Assembly: GCA_034437215.1 (NCBI GenBank)
Contig: DAOTVC010000014.1
Location: forward strand, 1 to 22,769
Source: DAOTVC01 sp034437215
GTDB lineage: Bacteria > Chloroflexota > Anaerolineae > B4-G1 > SLSP01
DNA length: 22,769 bases
Reading direction: 5' to 3'
Both the position numbers and the translations under genes were made by a program. A model generated the notes under the pieces. That model did not search any database and had not been told where the DNA came from. It saw only the letters and a program-made list of their open reading frames with translations. How positions within the stretch are numbered: the first letter of the stretch is position 1; each line of letters starts with the position of its first letter. Positions 8,149 through 16,761 of this stretch are shown here, in pieces.

Positions 8149-8454
8149 CTACCCCAGCGGGGTCAAATAGATCTCCGTCACTCGCATGCCCACGGAATCC
8201 AGTTTCTTCACCGCCTCCTCGAGCCTCAGGTCCACCCACTGGGCGGAGGTGCCCTCCCATTGGACGACCCAGAGGTAGCGGTCCTTGCGCTCGGCGCCTG
8301 CTTCTTTCAGCAGCGAGGTGTCGGTCAGTTGCCCGCCTCGCGTGGGATTCATGTCCACCGCCGGCAACACCTGCTCGTTAACGAAGGCTTCAAACTCGCC
8401 CTCGTCGATGTCGGGGAGGGGCGCGACCCGATATACCCGGATGTGCTTCTTCAT
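8149..8454 (-). CDS. Small hypothetical protein, 101 aa
   Basis: Unrecognised. The pattern MKKHIRVYRVAPLP, then a helix (DEGEFEAFVNEQVLPAV), a middle strand (RYLWVVQWEG) and a final strand (GMRVTEIYLTPLG) is consistent with a ferredoxin-like or dimeric alpha/beta-barrel fold, as in antibiotic-biosynthesis monooxygenase-like proteins, but this is a fold guess only. It has no signal peptide. The start at 8454 has GGAG eight bases upstream and lies 17 bases after the stop of the peptidase gene; a 65-base gap separates it from the 801-aa gene. Its place inside the operon, between a peptidase and an assembly-like protein, makes an accessory or chaperone role possible, but nothing in the sequence shows it. 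Confidence 0.8.
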   Translation of the reverse strand: MKKHIRVYRVAPLPDIDEGEFEAFVNEQVLPAVDMNPTRGGQLTDTSLLKEAGAERKDRYLWVVQWEGTSAQWVDLRLEEAVKKLDSVGMRVTEIYLTPLG

Positions 8455-8471
8455 CTCTTTACTCCTTCATA

Positions 8472-9779
8472 CTACGGAACATAACTATCGTAGGTCCACT
8501 CGCGCCGCCTGCCGGGGGAGAGGAGGCCCACGTGGGTCGTCCTGTTGCCCAGGCCCAGCGATAGCTGCAGCCACTCCTCGCCTTCGTAGAGCCGGCGCAA
8601 CCGCCGCTCGGCGGCGCGCCGGCTGTCGGCGCTGCGGTAGTCGAGGTCCACACCCGTCGCCGTGACGTGGTCGCTCTCCTCGGCGCCGCCGACGGTGGGG
8701 TGGGCGTTGTAAGGACGGGGACGCCACCAGTTGCGCATCACCACCGCTTCGCCCACCAGGCTGCGCAGCTCGTCGGAGAGGAGGGCCAGGGCAGCGCCCC
8801 GGCGCCACCAGGCGTGGGGCGGCAGGAAGAGGGTGTAGCCCAGCCCCTCCGCTACCCCCTCGTGATGGGGCGTGAGCATCTCGTCGGCGGTGAAGTGGTC
8901 GATACCGGTGTCCTCGAGGTACTCCTGGAAGCCCGTCTCCGTCATGGGATAGTCCTCGGGGTCCACGACGGTGCCGCCGAACTCGCGGACGGCGCGCTGC
9001 AGCAGGCTGTCCAATTCCTCGTCATAGTCGAGGATGGGCAGCAGGGGGGCGATCTCGAAGTGGGCGTGGTCAGCGTGGCCCGGTGAGCGCTGGCCGAGCC
9101 CCTCGGCGCTGAGGTCGGGGGCGTTGAAGAGGATGCGCGTCACCCTCGGCTGGGCGCGGATCGCCCGGAGCATGGCGCGCATCGCGTCCTGGTCGTACTC
9201 GTCGTGCTCGTGGGTCGTCGCGCCGGGCGCCGTCCCATCGGTGCGCGGGAGGCGGATGTCGCACGCGAGGCCTGTTTCGTGGCCCGCGTGGTCGGGCGTA
9301 TCCCCACCTTGGGGCACGCTGACGTCGTTGATGGTGAGCAGCGCGGCGTCCGGATGATCCGCCAGGTACTGATCGCGGTACCAGACGCCGGCCCCGCGGA
9401 TGGTCTCCGCCATCCAGCCCGCGCCGAAGTCGTGGTTGTCGCTGGCGTCGGCACGCTCGAAGTTGACGAAGCCGGACGCTGCCTCGCCCTCCGGCATGAT
9501 CTGCCAGCGGGGGGCGTTGGCAGCCCGCAGCCAATCGTAGGTCCAGATCTCGTCGGGCGGGCTGGGGACATCCACGCGCCCATCACCGTGAAGTACGTCG
9601 CGCCCCGCCTTCATCGACTGTACCAGATTGACGACCCGCTTCAGGGCCTCGTCCACCTCCCCGTCGACCGTCAGCCAGTCAAAGCCGAGGTCGACGAGAT
9701 GCTCTTTCAACGCGCGGACGTCCTCAGGGCGGTTCTCCCCCCCATCGCCCACGCTCTCGGAAAGGGTAAAGGTTGTCAT
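8472..9779 (-). CDS. Two-domain murein peptidase: MepA (M74)-like plus M15-like, 435 aa
   Basis: Probable cell-wall hydrolase with two LAS-type zinc peptidase domains. Residues about 16-68 resemble a degenerate peptidoglycan-binding repeat. The first catalytic domain has HAGHETGLACDI (H164, H167, D174) and HADHAHFEIA (H235, H238, H240), the H-x2-H-x6-D plus H-x2-H-x-H pattern of penicillin-insensitive murein endopeptidase (M74), which cleaves D,D cross-links. The second domain (about 340-420) has RPYNAHPTVGGAEESDHV and GVDLD (H371, D378) and a final THVGL (H416), as in M15_3-type D,D- or L,D-peptidases; the usual HVD or HVH end is HVG here, so this half may be weakened. There is no signal peptide, so access to the wall needs another route. 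The start at 9779 has GGGAGGAG upstream. The upstream gap of 240 bases holds a repeat element. Confidence 0.87.
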   Translation of the reverse strand: MTTFTLSESVGDGGENRPEDVRALKEHLVDLGFDWLTVDGEVDEALKRVVNLVQSMKAGRDVLHGDGRVDVPSPPDEIWTYDWLRAANAPRWQIMPEGEAASGFVNFERADASDNHDFGAGWMAETIRGAGVWYRDQYLADHPDAALLTINDVSVPQGGDTPDHAGHETGLACDIRLPRTDGTAPGATTHEHDEYDQDAMRAMLRAIRAQPRVTRILFNAPDLSAEGLGQRSPGHADHAHFEIAPLLPILDYDEELDSLLQRAVREFGGTVVDPEDYPMTETGFQEYLEDTGIDHFTADEMLTPHHEGVAEGLGYTLFLPPHAWWRRGAALALLSDELRSLVGEAVVMRNWWRPRPYNAHPTVGGAEESDHVTATGVDLDYRSADSRRAAERRLRRLYEGEEWLQLSLGLGNRTTHVGLLSPGRRREWTYDSYVP

Positions 9780-9796
9780 GGTCTCTCCTCCCTAGC

Positions 9797-10006
9797 AAAA
9801 CTTTTAAAGTTGAGTCTACTGAAAAAACCGACTTCTTACCACAGAGACACAGAGGGCACGGAGTTTTATTGAGTTCGATCTTAATAGAATCTACTTTGAA
9901 GCCCGAAAAGGAAATCTATTCAATACAAAACTGAATATTCCTCTGCGTTCTCTGTGCCTCTGTGGTGAATCACCCTTTTTGCAGTGAAGTCAAAGTTGCG
10001 AGTTTT
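9797..10006. repeat. ~210-bp imperfect palindrome with ACCACAGAG / CACAGAG arms
   Basis: The inner arms ACCACAGAGACACAGAG (from 9838) and CTCTGTGCCTCTGTGGT (to 9966) are inverted copies, about 21 of 26 bases matching once the next bases are included. Similarity continues outward: AAAACT...TTGA...ACTG...AAAAA on the left matches the reverse complement of the right flank, ending at AGTTTT (10001-10006). The centre is AT-rich, unlike the genes. The motif is one I recall as a dispersed repeat in many unrelated bacterial genomes. It fills the gap between the 665-aa gene and the peptidase gene; I found no target duplication. On the transcript it could form a long hairpin that may lower expression downstream or protect RNA ends. 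Confidence 0.75.
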
Positions 10007-10019
10007 ACGAGTTGCAGGC

Positions 10020-12017
10020 CTAAGCAACCGGCGCCGGTTCTGTGACGAAGATTCGCGGCTCTTGGGTGGTCGTCAGTTCGCCACGGCGCGGTTGGTTGTC
10101 GGCACCAAGGAGGGTCACGCGATATTGGAAGGTGCGCTGCGTGGGATCCTCCAAGGGAAGGAAGATGTCCTGCGGTGTGCCCTGCTTGAGATCCTCCTGC
10201 ATCAGGCGCACGCTCTCCTCGTGGTGCACGTCGTTGTCGGGATCATCGTAGATGAGGTCGACGAAGGCCATGCGTATCTCCTCGGGGTCCACCGCCGGGA
10301 TGATCGCGACGTGCAACTGCCGGTCGAAGGGGTCGTTCACCAGCAGGCTGTTCGCCTCCCGTTCCTGCCAGTCCGTCTCCCAGAGGTCGCCGCCGGGCAG
10401 GTGAAAGACGTAGCGGTAACTGTAGGCGCGGTGGTTGGGATCGGTCAGGCGCAGCTTCCACTCCTGTGCTGCGTCCCCGGGCTTGACGATGAAGGTCTTC
10501 TCCCGCGCCCACCCGGTGGGCGATGCGTAGCGCAGGTGCACCTCCACCGATTCGACGAGCTCGGAGTCGATGTCGTTGGGCTCCACACTGATGGGCAGAA
10601 AGCCCACGTCCTTTGACAGGTTGAGCTGCAACCGGCGGTCCTCGGTGTGCTCGGGCGGGATCTCGTAGGTGTGCTTCTCGCCCTCCCAATCCGAACCCGA
10701 CTGAAAGACGTACTCCACGTGATAGTCGTAGCCCAGATCGAAGTTGCTGTTGAGGAAGAACTGGCGCCTCTCCTTCCCCTGTTGGTCCCCCTCGAAGAGC
10801 ACGTCGGCGCTCTGATTGTTGGAGGCGTCCTGAGGGTCGGGGTAGTCGAGCCCCACGTGAGCCGACGCGAGGCCGAAATCCGCGAAGGAGATGGGCGGGG
10901 GGAGTACCTCGATATCGAGCGTCTTGAAAAAGGGATCGTCCAGATTGGCGACGATGATGTGGCTGTCCAGGTCCTCGAGATCCTGTGCCAGCAAGCCGAT
11001 GAAGGCCTGGGGCGCGTACTCCCGCGTCACGGCGTCGGAGCGGTTGTACTCGTAGGTCGCGGTGCGGCGCTCCTCCTGGCGCAACGCCTTGAGCTTGAAG
11101 GCGATGCCCATCTTGGCGCTCTCCTCCGCCTCCTTGGCAGCCCCGGCCAGATCGGAGGCGGTGCGCGCCAGGTCGTTGATGTTCGCCTCGTCCTGCATCT
11201 GACCCAGGGCCAGTTTCGGCTCAAAGAGCTTCTGCAGCAGGGTGGTCTTGAAGAACTCCAGCGCCTGTTCCTCTTTCTGGGCAGCGTCCTCTTCGCTGGT
11301 GAAGTCGACGACTTCTACCTCAATGGACTTATTCTCCCGCAGCTCCTCGAAGCCGCCCTCGATGGCGCCCTGGACGAAGTAGACGTTGCCCTCCACCTCC
11401 CCGCTGAAGTGCCGGTAAATTTGCTCCCAATCGGCCTTGATGCGCACGTGGAGATTGGGGCGCACTGCCGTGAAATTGAGGTGGTAGATAACGCCCACGG
11501 GCGAGGCGCCCTCGCGCATCGCCGTCTCCAGGAGGGTGGCGCCCTCCTGGCTCAAGGTGAGGCTGAAGATGGCGCTGTTGTCGCCGAAGAGGCTGGGCTT
11601 GGAAGTGCCCAGGATCTCCTCCACCATGCGGAAGCCGCCCTCCTGGGGCGGTTCGCCCTCCGTGCCGCCGCTGCCCTGCAGGTCGAGGGCCACGCACTCG
11701 ACGGTGCCGCTGTCGAAGGGCACCGCTGCCAGTTGGGGCTCGTCGGGCGCCAGCGTCGCGAGCTGGCTCAGGATCTTGCGCTCCGTCTCCTCGGGCAGGC
11801 GTAGGCTGGTCTCGAAGGTCATAAAGCCTCCGCCCAGGTCGCCGCTCCCGGAGGGGATATTGCGGTATTTGATCAGGCTCAACATCCCGCGGTTGTCCTC
11901 TCGGTTGCGCGCCAGCCCTACGGGACCCGGCAGGTACCAGAACTGATTCTCGTCGCGATGGTCCGCGAAGACCGTGATGCCGTCCACGGTAATCGCTGCT
12001 TTGCTTAAGGTTAACAT
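10020..12017 (-). CDS. Operon paralogue family protein, 665 aa
   Basis: Function unknown. The N-terminal domain carries VFADHRDENQFWYLPGPVGL (residues 16-35), GGGFMTFETSLRLP (62-75) and LFGDNSAIFSLTLSQEGATL (143-162), then VGVIYHLNF (174-182). A helical linker follows (about 240-320). The segment AFIGLLAQDLEDL...DDPFFKTLDIEVL (338-372) is shared with the 757-aa protein. Two to three beta-sandwich-like modules complete it (about 380-460, 465-560, 565-660), with VEVHLRYASP and FVDLIYDDPDNDVHHEESV as markers. There is no signal peptide, membrane span or catalytic motif I can see. The start at 12017 has AAAGGAGG four bases upstream. Upstream of it lies the MITE, which lengthened the gap to the 757-aa gene from about 82 to about 200 bases. 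Confidence 0.88.
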   Translation of the reverse strand: MLTLSKAAITVDGITVFADHRDENQFWYLPGPVGLARNREDNRGMLSLIKYRNIPSGSGDLGGGFMTFETSLRLPEETERKILSQLATLAPDEPQLAAVPFDSGTVECVALDLQGSGGTEGEPPQEGGFRMVEEILGTSKPSLFGDNSAIFSLTLSQEGATLLETAMREGASPVGVIYHLNFTAVRPNLHVRIKADWEQIYRHFSGEVEGNVYFVQGAIEGGFEELRENKSIEVEVVDFTSEEDAAQKEEQALEFFKTTLLQKLFEPKLALGQMQDEANINDLARTASDLAGAAKEAEESAKMGIAFKLKALRQEERRTATYEYNRSDAVTREYAPQAFIGLLAQDLEDLDSHIIVANLDDPFFKTLDIEVLPPPISFADFGLASAHVGLDYPDPQDASNNQSADVLFEGDQQGKERRQFFLNSNFDLGYDYHVEYVFQSGSDWEGEKHTYEIPPEHTEDRRLQLNLSKDVGFLPISVEPNDIDSELVESVEVHLRYASPTGWAREKTFIVKPGDAAQEWKLRLTDPNHRAYSYRYVFHLPGGDLWETDWQEREANSLLVNDPFDRQLHVAIIPAVDPEEIRMAFVDLIYDDPDNDVHHEESVRLMQEDLKQGTPQDIFLPLEDPTQRTFQYRVTLLGADNQPRRGELTTTQEPRIFVTEPAPVA

Positions 12018-12093
12018 TGTGCCTCCTTTACAACAGTAGACGGTAGACGGGTACAGGCCCCGTTCGAAAGAGAACCGTCACTGAACGTATGCT

Positions 12094-12217
12094 ATTTCGT
12101 TAGGGTGTGTTTCACTTGAGTTAAACCGAGATCTGAAACGTGAAACGTAAACCGTGAGGCCCTCACGTTTCAGCCACGGATAGCTCACAACTGGATTGAA
12201 ACACACCCATTTCGTTA
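12094..12217. mobile_element. 106-bp MITE with 12-bp TIRs and 9-bp target duplication
   Basis: The element spans 12103-12208. Its ends are GGGTGTGTTTCA (12103-12114) and TGAAACACACCC (12197-12208), a perfect 12-bp inverted pair. It is flanked by a perfect direct repeat ATTTCGTTA at 12094-12102 and 12209-12217, as expected for transposition with a 9-bp target duplication. Inside is a second inverted pair, CTGAAACGTG (12133-12142) and CACGTTTCAG (12164-12173), and a small palindrome CGTGAGGCCCTCACG. There is no coding capacity, so it must have been moved by a transposase elsewhere. The right duplication includes the TAA stop of the 757-aa gene (12215-12217), so the insertion left that protein intact. 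A 9-bp duplication fits several IS families; I cannot name the parent. Confidence 0.88.
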
Positions 12218-14488
12218 CACGCGATCCAGCGGGAGGACGAGCTTTGCGTCGCTCGCCTCGCGCCACTCCCCCTTGCGCGTCATGCCGTTGGTCAGCAGGT
12301 GCGTGACCCGGTACTCGTAGGTGGTCTCGCTCGCATCGTCGTAGTGGTATTCGAACTGACCGCTGTCGTCGCCGGAGGAGAAGATGAAGCGCCCTACCTC
12401 GCCATCCTCCCCCACGCTACCGGTGGGGTGGCGCAGTTTGACCCGCATCTCGCGCAGGCCCGCCGCGTCGAAGCCTGCCGCCGGGCGCACCTCCACGAAG
12501 CGCTGCCCGCGCATATCCGGGCGCAGGAAGAGTCGCCGGTCCGCCGTCAGCGACTCCGGCACCTTCTCCAGACGACCGTCCTGGTACATCAGGGTCACCC
12601 GATAGGCGATAGCCCGGTGCTCCCGGTCGGCCAGGGCGACGACGAACGCCTGGGGCGCCGGCTGCTCCTTGCTGAAGCTGAGGGAGTCTTCCTGGTGCAC
12701 GTCGTTCTCCGGATCGTCGTAGCGCAGATCGACGAAGGCCCGGTCCACGCTCTCGAAGAGCGCGGGTGTGGGGATCACCTCCAGCACGCGTTGGTCAGGT
12801 AAGGGGTCGCGCACGGTGATGGAGGTCCCGCTCGCCGTCTGCCAGGGCGTGGTCACGTCCTGGTGGTCGGCGGCGCGGTAGGTGATACGGTAGGCGACGT
12901 CCGTATCGCCCCCGGCGCGGGTGAAGAATTTCCACTCCCCTGCTGCCGTCTCCGCGTCGAGGAAGAGCGTCTGCTCGCTCACCAGGTCGTGGGCCGGGTC
13001 CTCGTAGCGGAGTTCCACCTCCACCCGGGGGTAGCGTTCCCAGGGGAAATTTTGCGCCAGGAGCGTGCGTTTTTCGAGGGAGTACAGTTCCTGGGGCGCG
13101 AGAGGATACTTGTGGGTGCTCACCGTCTCAGGGGGCGATTCCAGGCTTGCGGGGAGGCTGGTGGCGCCGTCTCCCTCCTCGAAAAAGATGGTGTAGCGGG
13201 CCTCCACCTCCATCTTCATGCCCGTCTCGTTTACTTCGCTGGGCCAGCTCACCTGCTGCCGGGCCTCGGACTCCTCCAGGAGCACGTCCTGGGGCCGCCC
13301 ACCGTAGGTCAGGTGGACGTGGATGGACCGGATCTCGTTGCGCTCGAAGTCGGCGGTGGAGAGCACCTCCACCTCGCGCCGTTTGAAGAAGGGGTCGCCC
13401 AACTGTACCGGCACGACGAAGCGCTCCATCCCCACGCCCTCCTCGCGGAGGGTGCGAAAGAGACCGTTGAGGTGGCCCTGGGGGTAGATGGCGCGGCGCA
13501 CCGTCGTGCGCTCGCGCATCTCGGCGTTCAGCACCCGCTTGTCGGTGCGTTCGGCCCTCTTTTCACTGTAGCGGTAGAGGTTGTGGGCGCGCGAGGGCAG
13601 CGCGGCGGCGCTCTCCAGGACGTGCAGCGCTTTGTCCCAGCCATCCTCCTCATCGGGAGGGGCGCCGGCGACGGGCTCGAAGAAGCCGTTGAGGATCATG
13701 TCGCGCAGCTCCGTGACGGCGCGGTCCCGCCGCTGGATCACGTCCGCGCCCTCCTCGGCGGTGACGAAGGTGTCCACTTCGAAGATAATCTCGCGCTTCT
13801 CGATCATCTCCTCCACGAGCTCTTCCACGTCAGTGGAGGCGACAAGGAGGTCGGTGTGGTGGCGCTCGTGTACGCGGGAACGGACGAGTTCCCAGTCGGC
13901 GGCGACCTTCACGGAGTAGGCGGGACGCAGGCCCAGGTACTCGAGGGAGTAGACCACGGCGATGGGCAGCAGCTCGCCCTCCATGGCCCGCTCCAAGATC
14001 TGCACGCCGGCGCTGTCAAGCTCCACGGAGAACGCGGCGCGGTTGTCGCCGTAGAGGGCGGGGCGGGTGGGGTGGTCGATCTTGAGCACGAACTCGGGAC
14101 GCCCATCGGAGGGGGCAGGGGTGCCCCCTCCTTCGTCATCGCTGGCCTTGCCCAGCATCATGAGGCGCACCGTGCCGTCCACCAGCGGCACCGGGCCCAG
14201 GCGCGGCGACTCGCTCAGCCCCTCCAGCCGGCGCAGCTCCCGGCGTACGTTCGCCAGTTCCTCGCCGCTCAGGCCCAGGTGGACGTCGAAGTTCAAGAAG
14301 CCGCCGCTCCCCGCCTCGCCCATGTACTTGATAAGCTGGAGGGCCGGTACCTCCATACCCAGGGCCTCATCGCGGTGCGTCACGAGACGGGGCGCCAGCG
14401 GCTGGTAGTAGTACTGCAAGGGGTCCTCGTGGTCGGGCAGCAGCGTGACCCCGTTGATCACGTGATAGGGTGGGTGCAAGTAGAGCAT
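12215..14488 (-). CDS. Operon paralogue family protein, 757 aa
   Basis: Function unknown; closely parallel in layout to the 665- and 746-aa proteins. N-terminal domain: LLPDHEDPLQYYYQPLAPRL, then GGFLNFDVHLGLSGEEL, then ALYGDNRAAFSVELDSAGVQ followed by ILERAMEGELLPIAVVYSLE. A helical segment with EEMIEKREIIFEVDTFVTAE follows. Next is PQGHLNGLFRTLREEGVG and GDPFFKRREVEVL, shared with the 665-aa protein. The C-terminal half has three to four beta modules marked VEVELRYEDPAHDL, FVDLRYDDPENDVHQEDSL and MRVKLRHPTGSV, each ending in an aromatic YR-hydrophobic strand such as AYRITYRA or AYRVTLMYQDG. No export signal. The start at 14488 has GAGG seven bases upstream and is only 9 bases past the stop of the 746-aa gene. 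The stop codon TAA lies in the MITE target duplication. Confidence 0.88.
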   Translation of the reverse strand: MLYLHPPYHVINGVTLLPDHEDPLQYYYQPLAPRLVTHRDEALGMEVPALQLIKYMGEAGSGGFLNFDVHLGLSGEELANVRRELRRLEGLSESPRLGPVPLVDGTVRLMMLGKASDDEGGGTPAPSDGRPEFVLKIDHPTRPALYGDNRAAFSVELDSAGVQILERAMEGELLPIAVVYSLEYLGLRPAYSVKVAADWELVRSRVHERHHTDLLVASTDVEELVEEMIEKREIIFEVDTFVTAEEGADVIQRRDRAVTELRDMILNGFFEPVAGAPPDEEDGWDKALHVLESAAALPSRAHNLYRYSEKRAERTDKRVLNAEMRERTTVRRAIYPQGHLNGLFRTLREEGVGMERFVVPVQLGDPFFKRREVEVLSTADFERNEIRSIHVHLTYGGRPQDVLLEESEARQQVSWPSEVNETGMKMEVEARYTIFFEEGDGATSLPASLESPPETVSTHKYPLAPQELYSLEKRTLLAQNFPWERYPRVEVELRYEDPAHDLVSEQTLFLDAETAAGEWKFFTRAGGDTDVAYRITYRAADHQDVTTPWQTASGTSITVRDPLPDQRVLEVIPTPALFESVDRAFVDLRYDDPENDVHQEDSLSFSKEQPAPQAFVVALADREHRAIAYRVTLMYQDGRLEKVPESLTADRRLFLRPDMRGQRFVEVRPAAGFDAAGLREMRVKLRHPTGSVGEDGEVGRFIFSSGDDSGQFEYHYDDASETTYEYRVTHLLTNGMTRKGEWREASDAKLVLPLDRV

Positions 14489-14497
14489 GGTAGCGCC

Positions 14498-16738
14498 TCA
14501 AGCAGTCGTGGGGTCGGGGAAGAGGGCCGTGTCGGTAGTGCGTTTCGGCCCGACCTCTACCTGGCTGCCGTCATCCATAAAGAAGGTCGCCGTCCACTCA
14601 TACTCGTCCTGGTTCTTGTCCTTCTGGGCGAATTCGTGGGTCTGGGGCTCCGTAGCCCCTTCACGGAAGACGAGATTGGCGCTCTCCGAGATGTCGTTGT
14701 CCGCGTCTTCGTAGGCGAGGGCCACGCGCAGCAGCCTGACCTGCTCCCAGTCGATGAGATCGGGGAAGACCTCGATCTTCAAGCGACCGGCGACCACCGG
14801 CCCTACCATCAAGACCCGCCCTTCCGCCTCCTGCTCGGGGATGGCTTCCACGCGCCCGTCCTGGTAGGCAATCTGCCCGCTGTAGAGGATGCGTCCTCCC
14901 TTGTCGGAGATGACGGGTACCTTCCAGTCGAGGAAGGATTGCTGAGCGTTGAGGGTGGTGGAGGTGGTGCGGGTATAGTCGTTCTGCTCGTCCTCGTAGC
15001 GCAGATCCACGAAGATGTTCTGAATGTCGTTCTGCAGGTCGCCGGCGGCGCGCACCCGCACGTTCACGGTAGTGCCGAAGGGGTCGTTGACCGCGTACTG
15101 GTTGGCGTTGTGCTCCTCCCAATCGACCAGGTACTCCTTGCCGTCGTCCATGAAGTATTTGAGCTGCACCTCGTAGGGGTTGCGGCGCGGAGCGAAGATG
15201 GGCTCGCGGACCTCATGCTCCACGTTATCCTCGGTGAGGGTAAACTGGCGCTCGAGAGGGCCGACGTCGTTAGCCTGATCCTGGTAGCGCAGGCGAGTCT
15301 GCACCTGGCGCACCTGGTCCCAGTTGAGGTCTCCGGGGTGCACGTTCACGTACCAGATACCCGTCTCATCCACGTTGATGGTCAGTAACTCGGCGTCGGT
15401 TGAGTGTTCCTCGCTCTCGAAGGTGCGGCTCTCCCCCTTGTAGTTGACGACGTAGCGGTAGTTGAAGCTGTGATCGCCCTCCTCGATGAAGAACTCGAAC
15501 TGCTCCGGCGAGTCGGGACCGGTGAAGCTGTAGGACTCGCTGCGGTTGTTGGGTGGGTAGTGGGCGTGAACGTCGACGCTGAAGATGTTGAGATCCTCGA
15601 AGGGTGCGTTGACGTTGACCGGAATGATGCGCTTGCGGAAGAAGGGGTGGTCGGCGTTGATCTCCTGGCTGAAGTCCTCCCACTTGAGGGGCTCTCCGTC
15701 CGGACCCTTCAGGGTGTGGATGGGCTGCAGGGCGCCGGGGGGCGCGATGGAGAAGTTGGTGGCTTGATTCTGGGTAAAGGTGATGTCGAAGCCCACCTCG
15801 ATGTCTTCGGTGATAGTCTTCTCGAGGTCGGTGACCCCTCCGGGCACGTCTTCGATGTCATCCCCGTCGCCCTCACCTTCTCCTTCTTGGGGCTGGGAGG
15901 CGAGCTCGCCCAGGTTCAGCTCCAGCAGCGACTTCATCTGCTCGCGCCACGTCTCCTGGGCCCAGGTCATCACCTGGGTCTTGACGTCGTCGGGGATCTG
16001 ATCCGAGAGGAAGTTCAGCTCGATGCCCCCCACGCGCTCCTCCTCGAGCTCGGTGGTGATCTCCTCCGTGACCTCCACGGTATTCTGCGTCCTGCCCCCG
16101 AAGAGGGAACGCCATACTTTGACGAAGAAGCCGCGCTTGCGCTCCTCGCGCTCCAGGGTGTGGGTGAATTCCTTGAAGCGGTCGATGTCAAAATAGACGC
16201 GGGCGGTGACGGGCGGCAGGATCGCCTCGACCGTCAGGTTGTAGATGACGGTGACGAAGCCGCCGCTGCCTTGCAGTGCCTGCTCGAAGACGGCGGCCCC
16301 TTCGGGGGTCAGCTCTACCGAGAAGGGGGCGACCATGTCGCCGTACATCGAGGGCTTGGCTGCTGCGTTGACCTGCTCGACCAGCACCTCCGACTCCATC
16401 ACCTGCAGGTCGGTGCTTCCGTCAAGAAAGGTCGGCTTGCCGAAGGTCACTTCCCGCCCGCGGTGCCGCTCCTCCAGCACCTCCTTGATCTTCTGCAGCT
16501 TCTCCTGAGGGATGCTCATGTCGGTGGTGAAGTTGACGTACCCACCACCCGTCTTGCCGTCCTCACGGTCCACGGGCAGCTTGTACATGAGGAAGTTGAA
16601 GTTCGCGGGGAGTCCGTTCTCACGCAGACGCAGGTGTGGGTGTCCGAGGAGGTAGTACTTGCGGGGTTTCTCGTGGTCCTGGTAGATGCTGACGTCCGGA
16701 ACTTCAGGTAACGTTTCTTCCGATCCAAAGAGTAACAT
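14498..16738 (-). CDS. Operon paralogue family protein, 746 aa
   Basis: Function unknown. N-terminal domain: SIYQDHEKPRKYYLLGHPHL (residues 17-36), GGGYVNFTTDMSIPQEKL (64-81) and SMYGDMVAPFSVELTPEGAA (130-149), then VTVIYNLTVEAILPP (162-176). A helical region (about 185-290) ends in an acidic, low-complexity stretch near 285-297. NADHPFFRKRIIPV (361-374) corresponds to the DPFF motif of the relatives. About four beta modules fill 375-745, with markers VQTRLRYQDQANDV, FVDLRYEDEQNDYTRTT and VALAYEDADNDISESANL; the interval between markers is close to 100 residues. Such tandem sandwich modules are typical of structural or adhesive proteins, but there is no signal peptide. The start at 16738 has AAAGGAG upstream. 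The gaps are 23 bases to the 309-aa gene and 9 bases to the 757-aa gene. Confidence 0.88.
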   Translation of the reverse strand: MLLFGSEETLPEVPDVSIYQDHEKPRKYYLLGHPHLRLRENGLPANFNFLMYKLPVDREDGKTGGGYVNFTTDMSIPQEKLQKIKEVLEERHRGREVTFGKPTFLDGSTDLQVMESEVLVEQVNAAAKPSMYGDMVAPFSVELTPEGAAVFEQALQGSGGFVTVIYNLTVEAILPPVTARVYFDIDRFKEFTHTLEREERKRGFFVKVWRSLFGGRTQNTVEVTEEITTELEEERVGGIELNFLSDQIPDDVKTQVMTWAQETWREQMKSLLELNLGELASQPQEGEGEGDGDDIEDVPGGVTDLEKTITEDIEVGFDITFTQNQATNFSIAPPGALQPIHTLKGPDGEPLKWEDFSQEINADHPFFRKRIIPVNVNAPFEDLNIFSVDVHAHYPPNNRSESYSFTGPDSPEQFEFFIEEGDHSFNYRYVVNYKGESRTFESEEHSTDAELLTINVDETGIWYVNVHPGDLNWDQVRQVQTRLRYQDQANDVGPLERQFTLTEDNVEHEVREPIFAPRRNPYEVQLKYFMDDGKEYLVDWEEHNANQYAVNDPFGTTVNVRVRAAGDLQNDIQNIFVDLRYEDEQNDYTRTTSTTLNAQQSFLDWKVPVISDKGGRILYSGQIAYQDGRVEAIPEQEAEGRVLMVGPVVAGRLKIEVFPDLIDWEQVRLLRVALAYEDADNDISESANLVFREGATEPQTHEFAQKDKNQDEYEWTATFFMDDGSQVEVGPKRTTDTALFPDPTTA

Positions 16739-16761
16739 CGTCGTTTCTCCTTTCGCTTATC

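Noticed and set aside
12863..15388. 841-codon plus-strand open frame
   Set aside because: It runs across the antisense of two minus-strand genes and their junction, has no domain, and has the composition of an antisense shadow in GC-rich DNA.
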